Origin: Gymnorhina tibicen
Lineage: Eukaryota > Chordata > Aves > Passeriformes > Artamidae
Assembly (NCBI GenBank): GCA_013399875.1
Contig: VXAZ01006822.1
Span: 62,256-126,255 of the forward strand
Reading direction: 5' to 3'
DNA length: 64,000 bases
Positions 47,560 through 61,265 of this stretch are shown here, in pieces; positions within the stretch are counted from its first letter, which is position 1, and each line of letters starts with the position of its first letter. The position numbers and the translations under genes are program-made. A model generated the notes under the pieces. It had not been told where the DNA came from. It did no database searches and saw nothing but the letters and a program-made list of their open reading frames with translations.

Positions 47560-50500
47560 TGGGAAAGATTTTTAAATCCAGTTCACTCCACCCAAGTTTT
47601 CCTTTGGATAAGCCAGTGGGGATTTTCGTCAGTAATGTCTCTGGCTGTGCTTTTGCACATTCATCCACACAGCCCACATAACCACTTCACAGGACTTCAC
47701 AAAATAAGGACAACAAAATAACACATCTTGGTTACTACTAACACAAGATCAGGTGGTTTTAAACAGCAGCGTGGCCATCAAGGACCACAGGACTGAAGTA
47801 ACCTCAAAGATCACTAAGAATGCCTTATACCATAATTTATAGCTGTTTCAGTCACATTATCTCTTGAAACTCAGCAGTGGTCTTCACCCAAGCAGATGCA
47901 CAATCCCACACCCCAGCTCTGAAAGTCTTTAGCGATATTATTTCAGTTTCCAATGTTTCCACTCACTGCTAACATCGAGGGAAGCTTATCCAAATGCAAT
48001 ATCCAAGTGATTATCTTCTGATTGCACCCACATTTATGTAAAACCACACAGTTTTAATTTTACTTAACTCAAAGGGGAAAGTGTCATTAATTAGACATCA
48101 TAGCTACCTCCTTCACATCATAGCTACCAATTGCACACACTGACTCCCCCTCCCCAGTGGATGGACATCTGTCCCACAGCTTGGCTGTTCCTTTATCCAG
48201 CTGGGAGGTGGATACCAGGAAAAATGGTGCTAAACCAGGAGGTGCTGGAACACAATCCTTTATGACTGGAAGGGCAAATATTTGGATACCTGTCATACTC
48301 AGCCACTTATAGGCCATCCTACAGACATAAATGCAATCAATCACCTATCTGGAGGTTTCAGGGCAGTCTGCTAATGGTTTTGTTCCGCTAGCTTTGAGAG
48401 AGCAACACGGGCACAAGAAAACCTGGATTTGGTTCTTGTTGCTTTATCTTAAGCTGTCCTATGATGAATGTTATTAATGACATTCAAGCCTCTCTTACAG
48501 TCTCCAGTGGTTAAACTGAGACAGATAATAAAAATATCTCAAGACCTTCCATAAGTAGAAGATCAGAGTCGCGTCTGTTTGTTCCTAGCCCAGGCATTTG
48601 GAAAACACCCAGCAAGGCAATTGGAAATGGGGAGAATATTTAGCTTTTGCTCACAGGTCATTCGCTGCTCTTTTCTTTCCCGAGGACCCATGGTACTTCC
48701 CCTGCTGCAAACACCCAGTTATGTTGGAATAACTCTGAATCCCCACAGTTACAGATATTTGATTGCACTTTTGCTCACCTTACTACAGTGGGCAAATATC
48801 TCCGGGAACCTAATAGGAAAAACAGATGGAGGAAGCAACCACACCTAAATTTGACAGAAATCCTAGAGATCTGTCCATGAACATAGTTTTTAGCACAACT
48901 CCCAGCTAGAGGGGCTAGGTTGAATTACCCCCTACTATGTTGCATCAAAACATCAACAAATCAGAAGCTGGAAAGGGTACCAAGTTACAAGTAGCCAATA
49001 TTCACATCATTTGCTACAAGTCACTAAAGAATCTAATTTCCCTACCTGAAATATGGCAAAAGCAATAATCATACTGACAATTTATATGTCCTGACACATG
49101 GATGTAGAGACACCAGAATATGTCGGCTGTGGCTAGGATGAGTGGAGACTGGTTGCCACAGGGAAGCTTTAGCTGGCTGGCCAAATTCAGAGAAAGAAAT
49201 AACAGTGAAGTGTTGAGGAAGGTGGGCTGACAGAGGAAGAGCTTGTATGGCTACGCCAGTGAAAGGGTCAAGGCACCCTGACAGAGAGGAAGAGCCAGAA
49301 AGACATAATATACACCACTCCTTAATGGGGTGTGTGAGATTTTTTAATGAGAAATCTATGCCTGTAACCTGACGGTTGTCAGGGAGTATAAGACTGGTGT
49401 CTGAGAAAGGTTCTAGTGTATGTTTACATCAATCAGGTGGAAAGGTCCCTATAGGGCCAAATGCCGTTCCTTTCTGTTGCTCCTGATATTGCCAGCTGTT
49501 CTGGGTCTTTCCAGCTGAGGAGGGAAAAGAAGCGAAAAAAAGAACTTGAAAAACATATATTGCACAAATCCACTTCTTTACTAAGAGTGCACTTCAAAGA
49601 GGAGAGAAGAATATGAATCTGTATCTGCAAGCACATCACCTAATTAATACATCATGCCAAAAGTCAGTTCCATCATTAAAGCAGTAGGAATCCCAGTTAC
49701 TGAAAACACTGGATCTTCAATAGTGTTGAAGCAGTTTTGTGCTGGCCAGCTAGTAAATGTCAGAGGAAGGAAAATCAATTTTTATCGTATACCTAAAGTG
49801 AAAGCAAAACTGTGCAATTAACTTATATGCCTATTGACTACATAATGAAAAGTGCAATTAGATATATTGCTTGCAAATCCTAGCATAGTCAATGGGAGCA
49901 TATGGAGTCATGGGAAGCATGTGGGTGTATTTGAGTGTATGCTTTATCTAGAAAACAGGAGAGAGGTAATCAAGTTAGCATTAAATATAGTTATACCAGT
50001 TCAGTTAGACAACACAATTCATTTCTAGAACACAAATAACAATTCATGAAGTGAATGAGATCATTAAAGCCAATATACTTAAAAAATTTATTTGCTGAAA
50101 GCATGGGACTGAAAGCTTTACTTAGAAATGAAAAATCTAACAAATTGGCAACAAAATGTAATATAGGAAGGAAATAAAAATAAATTCAGAACAGCAGGCT
50201 GACTGCCACAGATAAGAAACAATAAAAGCTAGAAACTAATCCCTGACAACTGACGATTTATGGCACTGCAAAATACAAGTGACCACCCTCAGACTACTTT
50301 AATTTAGTAGAATACTCAAAAGCTTCTTCTGAGAAAATTAACATTTTCAAAATTAATCATATCCATTTGGGTCTGTGTTGACTTCAATAACTGTACTTGT
50401 ACACACTCACTGATATCTATGATGCATTTTCTTGTATTATTACAGCAGGATTTGGAAGCTGTGTGTAAGAACAGGCTCCTCTTTTTGCTCCCCTTCTGAT

Positions 50501-52975
50501 AGATTCAACAGTTATTTGGATAATATAGTATCCCAGAAAATTTTTATACTGAAAAAGTAACTTCCAGAATTTGATGTACCAGAATGAACATAAGAAGATA
50601 AGTATTCCAAGAAAAGGAAATTAAAAATCTAAGCTACTCAGATCCACTTTCTTTCAACTGTCCAAAATTTTGCTTTTTATATCCTTTTGAATTGTGTTGT
50701 TTAATATTTTTCTGCTTATATTAAATACATAACATAATACACATAGGAAGTGCAAAACTATACAGCCCTTTACTGTCTAGACTCCTATGTATTTAAATGC
50801 ATGCAGTAAACATTTCCTTAAATGAAGTCAAAAGTAATTCACAGCAATCACTTGACAAGATGGTAACAGAGAATAAGATAATTAGCATGGAAACCATCAG
50901 GACCCTGAAGAACCAGTCAACTTTACACCTACCAGTTGTAGGAGCATCATCGTACTAACAAAGGAGCAAGGCCATTTTAAATCTCAAATTCAGAACAAAA
51001 AAAGCTGAATAAAAACTAGTGGTATAGCTCCTGTTAACAGTCCTCATTACATCTGTACCATAAAATGAATGAGAATAGTGATGTAGGTACAATACCACTA
51101 CAGTGTAACCCCCCTAAAATACAGTAGGTCACTAGCTTTACTAGGCCAAAACACTGATGTACCTGCCCCAACCGGTCCTAGTTTTAGTGTTAAATTGCAC
51201 AAATTACATTTATAGGGCAGACCAGTAGCTGGTGGTAAGGTTTAAGGGGGAGGAGGGAAGGTGTTTTCCCTGGGGAATAATATTTACAGCAAGAAAATTA
51301 AGTAAGCGACATAATTCAAACAGAAAAATAGTGGATTCCCCTGTCTGGAAAATAGACTGAGCCCAGTACCTTCCCAACAGGGCATTTCTTCTCAGGAACA
51401 GAATACTGAGTGTCTCAAACAAGCCTGGAAAGGGATCCAGGCACATCAGATAATCAACTCCAGGCTTCTTCCTAAGAAGTTTAGTCAGGGATGAGCACCA
51501 AAAAGGTGCCAGGGATCTAGTAGAAGGGTGGTATCTTTCTGTTCCACCTCTCACGTCTCTCCTCATCTTTCAGCAAGTGTGGGAAATGTCAAAGATAGGG
51601 AGTTGTTGTTTTCTGCTTCTCGGGGAAAGGAGCACTACATCTCACACGGGCTCCAGAGGCAGCAAAAGTCTCCTGATCCAGTGGCTATGCCAGAGAAGCT
51701 CTTCACAGGCCCTTGCAGGCTTCCAGAACTGGATGGGAGCACGAAAACTAGCAGGGAGGAAGAGGCAAAGCAAAGCTCTGCAAAGCACAAAAAGAGAAAC
51801 TTTAGAAGTCCTCAAAGCCTAAGTTTAAGGTTTAGTCTCTCCTCAGAGGGAACAAGGAAATGGAGGCCATGAGATACACGTTTTGCACTCTGATGGCATC
51901 TGTGAGGAGAAGCCAGCAAGTCAGAGGCCATTCTTCAACTTTCCTCAGTCTTTCTTGCACACAGGAGATGCTCTTCATTCAACTAATCTTCCCCTCTTCC
52001 TAGCAGGGAAGTAATAGGCTCTTCTTTCCACTTGCATGCATTAGCCCCCATTAGACAATCAAGGTATGATTTTAATTTCTGCAGAGTTCTGTCCCCTGCA
52101 TAGAGAAACAACAGCCACACAGCATGAATTACCTCCTGCCCCCCCCAGACCCAGTGGGACACTCATACACCATAGTTCTTATGAGCCCAGGCATATCTCA
52201 TTAGCAGATAATCAGCAAGAAACTCATTATCTAAAATATGAGCATTTTATTACAAAAATAGAGGGAACTCTGCAAAAGATACTTTTACCACATTTCATAT
52301 GATTTGTTGTGCTTTTGAACATCCGGCCCCATGATTTTGTGTTTCAGAGAATTGTTTTTATGTAAATCAGCCTCTGAGTAAATAAAGATTGTAAGAATGT
52401 GTGATATTGGCTATATTTCAGCCCAGGATATGCAAATGCAAAGACTTGAAATTAAAATGTATGTCTTCTGCATAACTTTGAGGTTGACAAAGTATAACAG
52501 GAAATAGATTTTGATGGGATTTATGCATAACTAGATGCAAAATAAATCTAGCAAAATTTTAAAATATTCTCAAAACCAATGAGAAGCATTTCTGTCCTGA
52601 GCACAGAGATCTTGACTCAAGAGGGAGCTAGGTAGCTGGTTTTATAAGCAGAGCATTTCAATATTCTTACTTATTTTCATTTGAAAATCAAGAAATTGCA
52701 TAAATGTGCTTATGCTCACAATTGATCTTGCTGACAAGACAGCTAGGAGTTTTATTCCCTAGGGTAGAACCCCTGACTGCATACTGATGGTGATTTCATT
52801 GAAAGATTTAAACTGAACACTGAAATTCAGCTGAACAGACTTTTTCTATAAACTGCAGAATAGTGTTCAAGAAACCCTTCATTTTCACCTTCTCTTTTCA
52901 GAAAAAAATTCAGAGGATACTCAACTCTTTTCTGAACTAGTAAAGCAAAAGTAAACACAAGGACTAGTAACATAA
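47560..52975. other. Unique non-coding DNA
   Basis: No repeat family or gene is recognised. A 14-base direct repeat (acatcatagctacc) occurs at about 48094 and 48116. The open frame at 51528-51872 (114 codons, basic and Ser-rich) matches nothing I know. The interval 49070-49420 has a faintly LTR-like look, but I could not define ends. Confidence 0.4.
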
Positions 52976-52977
52976 TG

Positions 52978-53115
52978 GAATCACGGAACAGCCTGAGTTG
53001 GAATGGACCTTAAAGATCATCTCCTACCCCAACGCTGTGTTCAGGGACACCTTTCACTAGACCAGGTTGCTCAGAGCTCCCTCCAGCCTGGCCTTGAACA
53101 CTTCTAGGAGTGTCA
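52978..53115 (-). mobile_element. CR1 LINE 3' fragment, antisense
   Basis: GGAATCACGGAACAGCCTGA, GGACCTTAAAGATCATCT, TCACTAGACCAGGTTGCTCA and CCTGGCCTTGAACACTTC are the reverse complement of the CR1 3' region. It is diverged and ends near 53115. Confidence 0.88.
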
Positions 53116-53119
53116 CTCA

Positions 53120-56100
53120 AGAATTCTTCACTTCCATTAGAAAAGTGTAATGGTATCTGATATATATATTTTTATTGCAAATATAAATTTTCAGGAGATG
53201 AAAGGTAGATACTATGACCTGATATTTTGCTGCATAGTTTGCTAAAATGCTTTTACTAGATAAAACCAGTTTTACTAGATTTAAACATGGATTAAAAAAC
53301 AGCTCAGAAGGAACCTAAAGAAGCCTTAGCAGGAGACAAACTCTATCACAAATCTTGACAGAGCCATCCAGATGCAGCAGTGACAAAATTGTGAGATGCC
53401 AGATCAAGTAAGGAATGATTTTTCAGAGAAAGATAATTTTATGGAATCCCCTACAGATTTTCTCTATAACTCTTTTTTAGGGGTTGGAATTTATAATTAG
53501 TACTACCAAAGTACCATAAAACCCCTACTGTAATTTAAAAAGTAGCCTGAATCATAGGGGGGAGCAAAAGTAAAATACCAAAAATACTGTAGAAAATATT
53601 TCAAGCAAAAAAAGGAATGTGTTTATGTTTCTGTTCAGGCTGGCAGGGGTGCACCTGGCAGCCTAATTTCCTGCTGTAAACACTAGGAGAACTACACCCA
53701 GCTTTCCCAAGTTGGCAGATGGGAGCCATTTATTTATTGTTTCTCCAATACAAAATTCAGCTTTTTAAAAACAATTTTCAACTTCCAGTTACTTTGACTT
53801 CTTGCAAAATTATGATGATGTTTCTCGTGCATAACATTATTCCAATCAAACTTGTGGTTTTGACTTCTGGTACCCTTGAAAGTGTTGTGGGGCAGGGCCC
53901 AAAGGTGGGGACAGATGAGGGACTGGCTCTGTACTGGGGCTAGTGGTGTGAGAGCCTGTGTGCCAGCAGCAGCACACAAACTCCCTTCGGACCTTCCAAG
54001 CTGACCTTCGGACTGCACCAAACGCTTTGACAGAAGAGTCACCCCTTAGGATGACAGGACTGTATTCCCCAGCACTAGGAGTCCTCCCACAGCTGAGAAG
54101 GGAATGTAGCATACTCATCCCTCCAGCCTCCCCAGTGTTTCTTGTTGTTCCGTGACTAATAATCTCTCCTATTAATTTCAGAATAGGTGGAAGGAAAAGC
54201 AAAGCCTATTCACGAAGTGTTATATAAAGCAAAGAAGAACATCTGCAGTCGTTTGTCTGGAGCAAGGTTCCTTCCCATCCCTGGCTAATGACCACAGAGT
54301 TTGGACAAGGAAGGAGGGAGGGAAAAGCCTTATGGCCTTCTGGCACTTGCATTCCCCTTCTTGTCATCAAACTGTAAAATGGGAAACAGTTACACGAGAT
54401 TTGTTCCTTTCACAAATGAGGAGGCTGCTGGAACTGATTTATTTATTTAAGTTGTGCAGTAATGGTTTTGCTCTCTGAAGTGACAAGGAATGCTTTTATG
54501 AAGCAGACATATTGGTGAAACTTCATGTTGGGACAGAGTCTACAAAACCAAACACATAAGCCCAAGTCTTGTCACCCCCATCCCTAAATTCAAAGCATGT
54601 GACAAACAAGCACTACACCAAAATCTGCAGAAGTTGTGCTTAGTTAATTGCATTAGAGTTTATTTACATATAATAATTTACGGCAGCAGGAAAAAGTCTT
54701 AGCTAACAAAAATGGGCATTGCTCCATTTCTAAGTAATGCTTCTAACTTAACATGAAAAGAAAACACTTTCAACTAAGTAAGGGTTAAACTTCACTACCA
54801 TGCCAAAAAGCCATCCAAGTTCATTCTGCTACAAAAAAATTCTACTGCCAGTTAACAGGCATTATTACTGTAACTCTGAGAAAAGTTCTTAAATATCTAT
54901 GCTTGCCGTGAATGCATTGAATGATACATTAAAAGATCAGTGTCGTCCTTCAACTTGGCAAATGTTGATCCGGCATTTGCCAACTTAGAGCAACATGTCA
55001 AACATTCAGCTAGACAGCATTAAAACTTTAAACCTCTTGGGGGCAATGAAAATAACACCTAGAAAACTCAAATGAACAAAACCGGACTTTGAAGCATCAT
55101 ATGAAAAGCAGCAAGAAAGGAATTAACGGCAGATTCCTGCATTAGCTCTGCTTGTTTGATGCCTGATGACAAGACACATATACTCTAAATTCTAAATTAC
55201 AAAAACATTACATATGTGATTGGATCAGGGGAGAGCAAGGGGGGCCTGTCCTGAGAAGCTGGAGATGAGCAGCTGCTGCCTGAGACAGGAAGCATGAGAA
55301 GCAAGTCTTGAGCTCTGCAGTTTGGGAGCCAGTCTGCCTGGGGTGGGGAGAGGATGGTAAATGCCTGGGGTAAATGCAACCCAGAAATGCTAACACAACC
55401 CGCTCACCAGGGCTTTCACTCTCATAATTCTCCTGTTGGTTCTAGTGGGAAGGAGGAGGTAAAAAAAGCTATAGAACATGTCCCTTTTCCACATCCCTGG
55501 AGAAATATGCTGCACAGGGCAGCCAAGGAGCAAGAGCCCTTTCTGCTTAGAAGAAACACAGCAAAAGGGTAGCAGAGGACAAGCCAGCAGGATGACACCC
55601 TATGCCATGTGGCAACTGGATCTTTAAGGTTCTTTATGCAGCAGCTACAGAATTGCCAATGGCTGCTGCTGTGGTGAAGGTTGTTTTTGATCTCTGATAA
55701 TACCTGTGAGTTAAGTGGAGATTTAACTATTCAGCCGTCCAAATTCAGCCAAAACAAAACTTGGCAAAAATAAAAATTTCCATTTTGGCATCCAAACATT
55801 CAGAATACTTTTTTCTTCACTGTTTTTGAATTATGAGTGGAAAATTACACATGTGCATTCACCCAGCTAAGCAAAACAGTACCAGGACTCCAAAGCCCAC
55901 TTTTTCAAACCATGAAGTAATCACTTAATTTTGTTTAAAAGTAGACAGTTATTAAAGCTGAAAAAAAGAGGTCAGTTAGAACTAGACACGAAAATATCTG
56001 CTGGTTTTAGAAAAAAACACAGTCATAAACATCATGACATAATCATTTGAGGTACACATTGCCAATAACCCATAGACAGCCTGGGCTATGTCCTTAAAAG

Positions 56101-59100
56101 TTTGTAAACATATGTGGTTTTATTTATTTATTTATTTAACTTTAGGCTTTGAGTTACTTTGAAACTGGTTTTAAATGTCACAGAACACCCAACCCACAGA
56201 AAAGAGGAAAGGAGGTTATGTTTCTTCATTTTTGAACTCTACAGAGGAGAAGAGACATTTCCCACATTGCTTCCTTAGAGGTATGATATGCAAATCCCTA
56301 CACAGAAGTAGCCAGAAGAGTTGCATTACCTTCACAAAAAGAGAAATTTAACTTAGTGATCAAAATATTTATAGCAAATATTTCCACTCTAATTTTGTTT
56401 ATTTTGAGCAAACTACTCTTTTGGCAATACTGCTTCATACCCACCTTTGCACTGGTAGAAGCTGACACTCACACAAGCACGTGGACATGCCTTCCTCTGC
56501 TCTTACACCCTGAAACAATTAAGCATCTTGCTAATGAGAGAAGCAAAAGAACAGAAAACCTCCCTGCATTTAACTCTGAGTTCATGGAGCTTAGGACTTC
56601 CACATAAAGCAGCACCTGAAGTCATAGACAGCCCAATAGGTCCTTTTCAACTTTCTCTTCCTAGAAGAGGGCCTCCAAACACCTACCTGGATACTCCAGC
56701 TTGAGGAGAGTGGTAATGGCTGCTTGGCATAAGACTCACTGAGCAAACACAAACTATCTCCTCAGCTTTCCAAACAGACTGAAAAAAATCAGCAGCCTGG
56801 CATCAAACTCACTAGGCACCACTTCCTGAGCAGCCACATCCCAATTAATCAATCCACAGGTTTGATAGTAGCTCCCAGATTTATAACCTCCTCCCTAAGC
56901 TTTGATTTGCTTCAATTTGTTCAACTGATCTGCTCAGCTGTCAGACAGCAGCTGCCAGTCTGACCCCAGCACACGTCTCAGACCACTCATGACTGGGCAG
57001 TTGCTGTACCCTTCAGCTGAGCTGTCCTGCTCTGCACAAATACAGGATTCAGGTTCTGCTCCTGTTCTCCAGGCGATGAAGAAATCATCCACTGCTGCAA
57101 AAGAGACAAAATGGGTCATCAGGATGTATTCTAAGGCAGGTCATTTGGGGAGAACTCTGAATAAGAGGCAATGTGAAGAAGAGGTGGAGAAAAGGGTGTT
57201 TTTCATGGTGCTAGTTCACAGCATTACCTGTGATAGGATTGCCCATGTTATGGACTACTTTTAAATAACCATCAGGCACCTAAGGAACTGCCTTAGACTT
57301 GCCATGGCAACTGGACCCTTCGTTATGTTTCTATTACTGATTGTCCAACACATTTCACAACCATATTGCTAGGAAGCAAGGCGACATTCAGTCTTAAGGG
57401 GACCTTCAGAGCAATCTAAAAGACAAGGGGAAATAAACCCATACTACAACTTAGCATTTGTGTGCTTCCAGCTTTACCATCCAATATCATCGTAGCACAT
57501 GTTTTAACCTGAACAGACAAGACCCAAAGGCCAGGAGCAGGACTAGCAAGAATGGGGGGGGAAAAAGGGAAATGATTGGTGGAAATTAGGTGGCTTTGAA
57601 TAAGTTGCTGAGAGACAGAAGGCTTAAAATCAGCTGAGTAAACAAATTGCAAATGGAAGCCACCAGGGAAATATTTGAACCCAGTATTATTACTCACAAG
57701 GCAATTGAAAATATACTATTTTAAATTGTTATTTGTTATAGCAAAACTCCTTCACTTGAATATCTTCAGGAAATAAAAAAAAAAAGATAAAGAAGCAGAA
57801 AAACCTAATTTATCCCCCCCAGTTTTTAAATCACAGCTCATATTTGCAGATGCTGTGTTCAATACTTTCCACATTCTAGCTAGGAAGTCAAACATGAGGC
57901 TATGAGGGAAGGGTATTATAGGCTTTTAAATCATTCCTCATATGTGCTTGAGTTGATTTATGTGACAGCTGTGTGCTGAAGTCCACATATTCACTTAGAA
58001 AAATGCACCTTCCAGAACAATATAATTAAGTAATAGGAATTCAATTCAGGTAGATTTTTCAGTTTCCTGTAGTGACCCCCAAACAAGAGTGCCTGTCTGT
58101 AGACAACAAATTGAATTAAGACGTTTACTGGAAGTGGTAGATAACCTGCCCCATTAAGCCAGCTGACATTTTATTGTAATCTCTGACTGAAAGGGCTTTT
58201 CACGGAATTTTGCTTTCACTTCAGGTTTCTCTTGCTTAATCCTCTGAGGTATATTATATGTTCTTCCTAGAGGAAGGTTATGCTATTAGAGTTTCTTTGT
58301 GTGAAACACAGACAGCTGGCATTTGCCATCATTTAATTTTAATATTGTCTCCTCAGAGAAACCTTAATTTAAGGTGCATTTTTCTCACATGGAAACACCA
58401 GATCCTGTATCTGGGAGTCACCTACATAAAGCTCCACTTTTCAGCAGCATTCTGCAGTGAGACTGCCAAGATTTGGTCTCTTCTTCATTACATTCTCTAT
58501 CAATATTCTCTAAGATTATTAACTAGCATCTTAATCTGGCAATATGGTACTGAACTCCAACATGTTTTGATTTGATATAGTGTAAAAGACGTTTGTAATA
58601 GTACTTTCCTAGCACATTATGTATAAGCAGCAATTCATTTGAACTAAGTCTGTAAAACATGGCTAAACAACAGGGTGCAGATTGCTTTCAGACTTTACGT
58701 TGAGCTGCAATATATTACTCCTGATTTACGTAACTCCATAATGCATTTGGAGCTTTTTGTGTCAGACCTGTGACCACGTGGTCAGTAGGACTGTATCACC
58801 CAGATACCAATAAAACACGTATAGAGAAATAAAGACGTGAGATTGGGGTTGGCACAGTACCAGCCTGTTGTTGGAAAACACACTGCATGACCTTATTGAA
58901 AAGGCAGAGCACTAAAAGCCTTCAGTGTGATTTACTCTTTTATTTTTTTTCCCCCCAAACTGGCAGCATCAGTCTTTCTAAAGCAAATCCTTGTCTGTCC
59001 ATTATTTGATACTTCTTATTTTCTGCTTCATCAAAGCAATAAAGAGGGAATTAATCTTTTGACAACATTTTTCAGAACGTCATAGATTGTTCTTATGAAT

Positions 59101-60733
59101 CTGACATGTCATTTGGCTTCAGGGACTGATTGAAGGACATATGAAAAAAAAAAGAAAACAAAAACACCAAACCCCAAAACAACTAAGGAATCTGTGTTAT
59201 GATTTTATGCTGGCCAGTATTCTTACAGAAACTAACACAGTGGAGTTTTATCAACAAGTTAAAACTGCTTCCTACATCAGGGAATACATCTAGCATACCT
59301 GACACGTTCTATACCCACCGTTTTTTCTGGTTATATTGTTTCCTTCCTTCTCATTAGCTGTATCTTTTTAAAAAGTGTCAACTACAAGTTTTCTCACAGA
59401 TTGATTTATTAGGCCACTTATTTTGTCTTTCCTTCTGCTACCCACAAACTGATTGCCACAAAGGTAGTTCCTTCCAGGGAGAGTGGCTTTGGAGGCCCAA
59501 AAGTGTTATCATATCACCACACCGTGTAGGGAGCAGGAGCCCCAATGACTCAGAAGCCCATAAGAGGTATCTTGGAGGAAGCCCAACATGACAAAATGAA
59601 GGCCTCTGATGTACTTCTCTGCTTGTCCAAAGAACAGCTGGGAGTGCTGTCAAAGGCTGTTCAAGGATATCCACATCTCCAGATTGGTCAAACTACCATG
59701 TCTTAAGTAATTGATCCTATATCCACCAAAGAGTTTTGTTTCAATACTTCAAAAGAATATTACATCTCAGGAGACTAACAGGTTTCTCTGCACCCTCATC
59801 ATAACTCCTCTATAGCTAAAATTTCTGCAAATTTGTGCCCATTCTGCATGGACTTTCCTATGCAGAATAAAGTGAGTAGAATTTAGTGAGCTGTTCTTAA
59901 AAATTTCATTGAGAGACCTGACAGAGAAGTAGAAAGGGCTGTCTCGCAGATCCCTGATGCTCCATCTAGCACAACCTTAAAGCAAATTCATCTATTAATT
60001 TTCCAAAATAAATTTATTTATTCACATGCTTGAGATTAATTAAGTGCTTAAAAAATTCAGCAAGACTGGGTGCTTGGAGGATAGGGTTTTGAACTTTTTT
60101 CGCAAAGCAAAGCTCAAAGCAGGCACTTTTCTCCCATGAATTTGCAATTTTTTCATATTAGAAACACAAAAAGATTTGGGCTTGCATTTCTAATTATTGC
60201 ACGAATTTGGCATGAACTGCACTCAGAAAATCTGATACAATTGTTATTCATTATTCTAGGAATCCTAAATGCTGATGTAATGTAGCAATGTACAGGTTTT
60301 TTCATGGGGAGGGGATGTGAAAGGGGGAAGAGGGCTTAACCTTGCAATATTTAAAACCAAGGCTATACAACTTCTAGTTCTATAGGGAATTTAAAGGATG
60401 TCTTCGCTAAAAGCAGATGCATACATACGTATGTGTTTACACATATGTTCACACACAGTCGAGCTTGCTACAGGACCTAAAGGAATAGGACTGAATTTGG
60501 ATAAGAGTCGCCCTATAATTAATGGGGAACTGGTCACTCAGGCAGGAGCATCAAAGGCGCTGACTGTGGTCCAAACCACATGGCTGCATTTGGTTGGCTG
60601 TGGAAACTGAAAAGATTAACCATGTTAGTCAAAAGGGTTCTCAGGTCACGACAGATTAACCTTATGTAAATCCTGAAAGTAGAGGGCATCCTTTCCAGTT
60701 CGGTTACTGGGGAATGTTTTATAGCTGTTTTGT
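53120..60733. other. Unique non-coding DNA with low-complexity tracts
   Basis: A TTTA microsatellite lies at 56118-56138, a G run at about 57555-57562, and an A/C-rich tract at about 59143-59182. No exon, RNA gene or mobile element is recognised. Open frames such as 53846-54202 minus and 58258-58575 plus match no family I know. Confidence 0.4.
56118..56138 (+). repeat. TTTA microsatellite
   Basis: About five TTTA units in tandem. Confidence 0.85.
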
Positions 60734-60735
60734 CA

Positions 60736-60766
60736 TAGGATCACAGAATGGTTCAGGTTGGAAGGG
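60736..60766 (-). mobile_element. CR1 LINE, 3' piece split by LTR insertion
   Basis: The plus strand reads AGGATCACAGAATGG then TTCAGGTTGGAAGGG, the reverse complement of a CR1 3' end. It stops abruptly where the LTR begins. It is the outer part of the copy that resumes after 61265. Confidence 0.88.
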
Positions 60767-60847
60767 TGTCCTGGGTTACAATGTATTCTATTACCATGAG
60801 CTGTTGACACCGGTATAGCAATGTTCCTTGCCTCCTCCCTCTGGACG

Positions 60848-60950
60848 ATCTCCTGTTAATGGGCCCATCAGTGCCTTGCTGTATGACTCAGAGATAACCC
60901 GAACCTGGGCTATCTCCTGTTAATGGGCCCATCAATGCCTTGCCCTATGA
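60848..60950 (+). repeat. Imperfect tandem duplication in LTR U3
   Basis: Two copies of about 41 bases share ATCTCCTGTTAATGGGCCCA and CTATGAC-like ends, about 62 bases apart start to start. Duplicated U3 blocks are common in retroviral LTRs and can act as enhancers; that role is inference here. Confidence 0.8.
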
Positions 60951-61010
60951 CTGACCATCCCATTGTGAGATGCTCCGCCCAGGGGGGAAGGAACCAAGCA
61001 TTCCCACCAG

Positions 61011-61017
61011 GATAAAA
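61011..61017 (+). promoter_or_regulatory. LTR TATA-type box
   Basis: GATAAAA lies about 245 bases into the LTR, a usual distance for the U3/R border. Confidence 0.45.
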
Positions 61018-61264
61018 TCTGGGGCCTGGAACAGCAGAAGCAGACTTACCTACTGGGACCCCAGAGGACAAGAGCTACACCGCTGGATTTTCCGAGGAAG
61101 ACCAGACCCTCCTACAACACTGCTGGACCTTCAGAGGAAGACCAGACTTTTCAACAGAACCATCACTCCAGGAGGACTGCAGTCACCATCTCATTGGACT
61201 GTTACCAACCCCCCGATTATCAGGGGGTCAGGTTTGTGCTCTGACCTTGTCAGTGGGTTGTTTT

Positions 61265-61265
61265 N
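61265..61265. other. Single ambiguous base marking an assembly join
   Basis: The N sits between LTR sequence and CR1 sequence. Roughly 60 bases of CR1 expected between GGAAGGG and the ACCCAACCTGG segment, and the LTR 3' end, are absent, so real sequence has probably been lost here. Confidence 0.85.

Larger units (their letters stand above)
60767..61264 (+). mobile_element. LTR nested in CR1, 3' end lost at assembly join
   Basis: The element begins TGTCCTGGGTTACAATG, directly after the CR1 GGAAGGG. It contains a TATA-type box (GATAAAA, 61011-61017) and a partly duplicated U3 block at 60848-60888 and 60910-60950. The sequence is cut by the N at 61265 before any CA end or polyadenylation signal appears. 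No target-site duplication can be shown for that reason. I associate this 5' end with songbird endogenous retroviruses, but I cannot assign a class. The 102-codon frame at 60970-61278 runs through the N and is not a gene. Confidence 0.75.

Noticed and set aside
49070..49420. Possible LTR fragment (TGTCCTGACACA start and a GTATAAGA string)
   Set aside because: No matching 3' end, polyadenylation signal or target-site duplication could be found.
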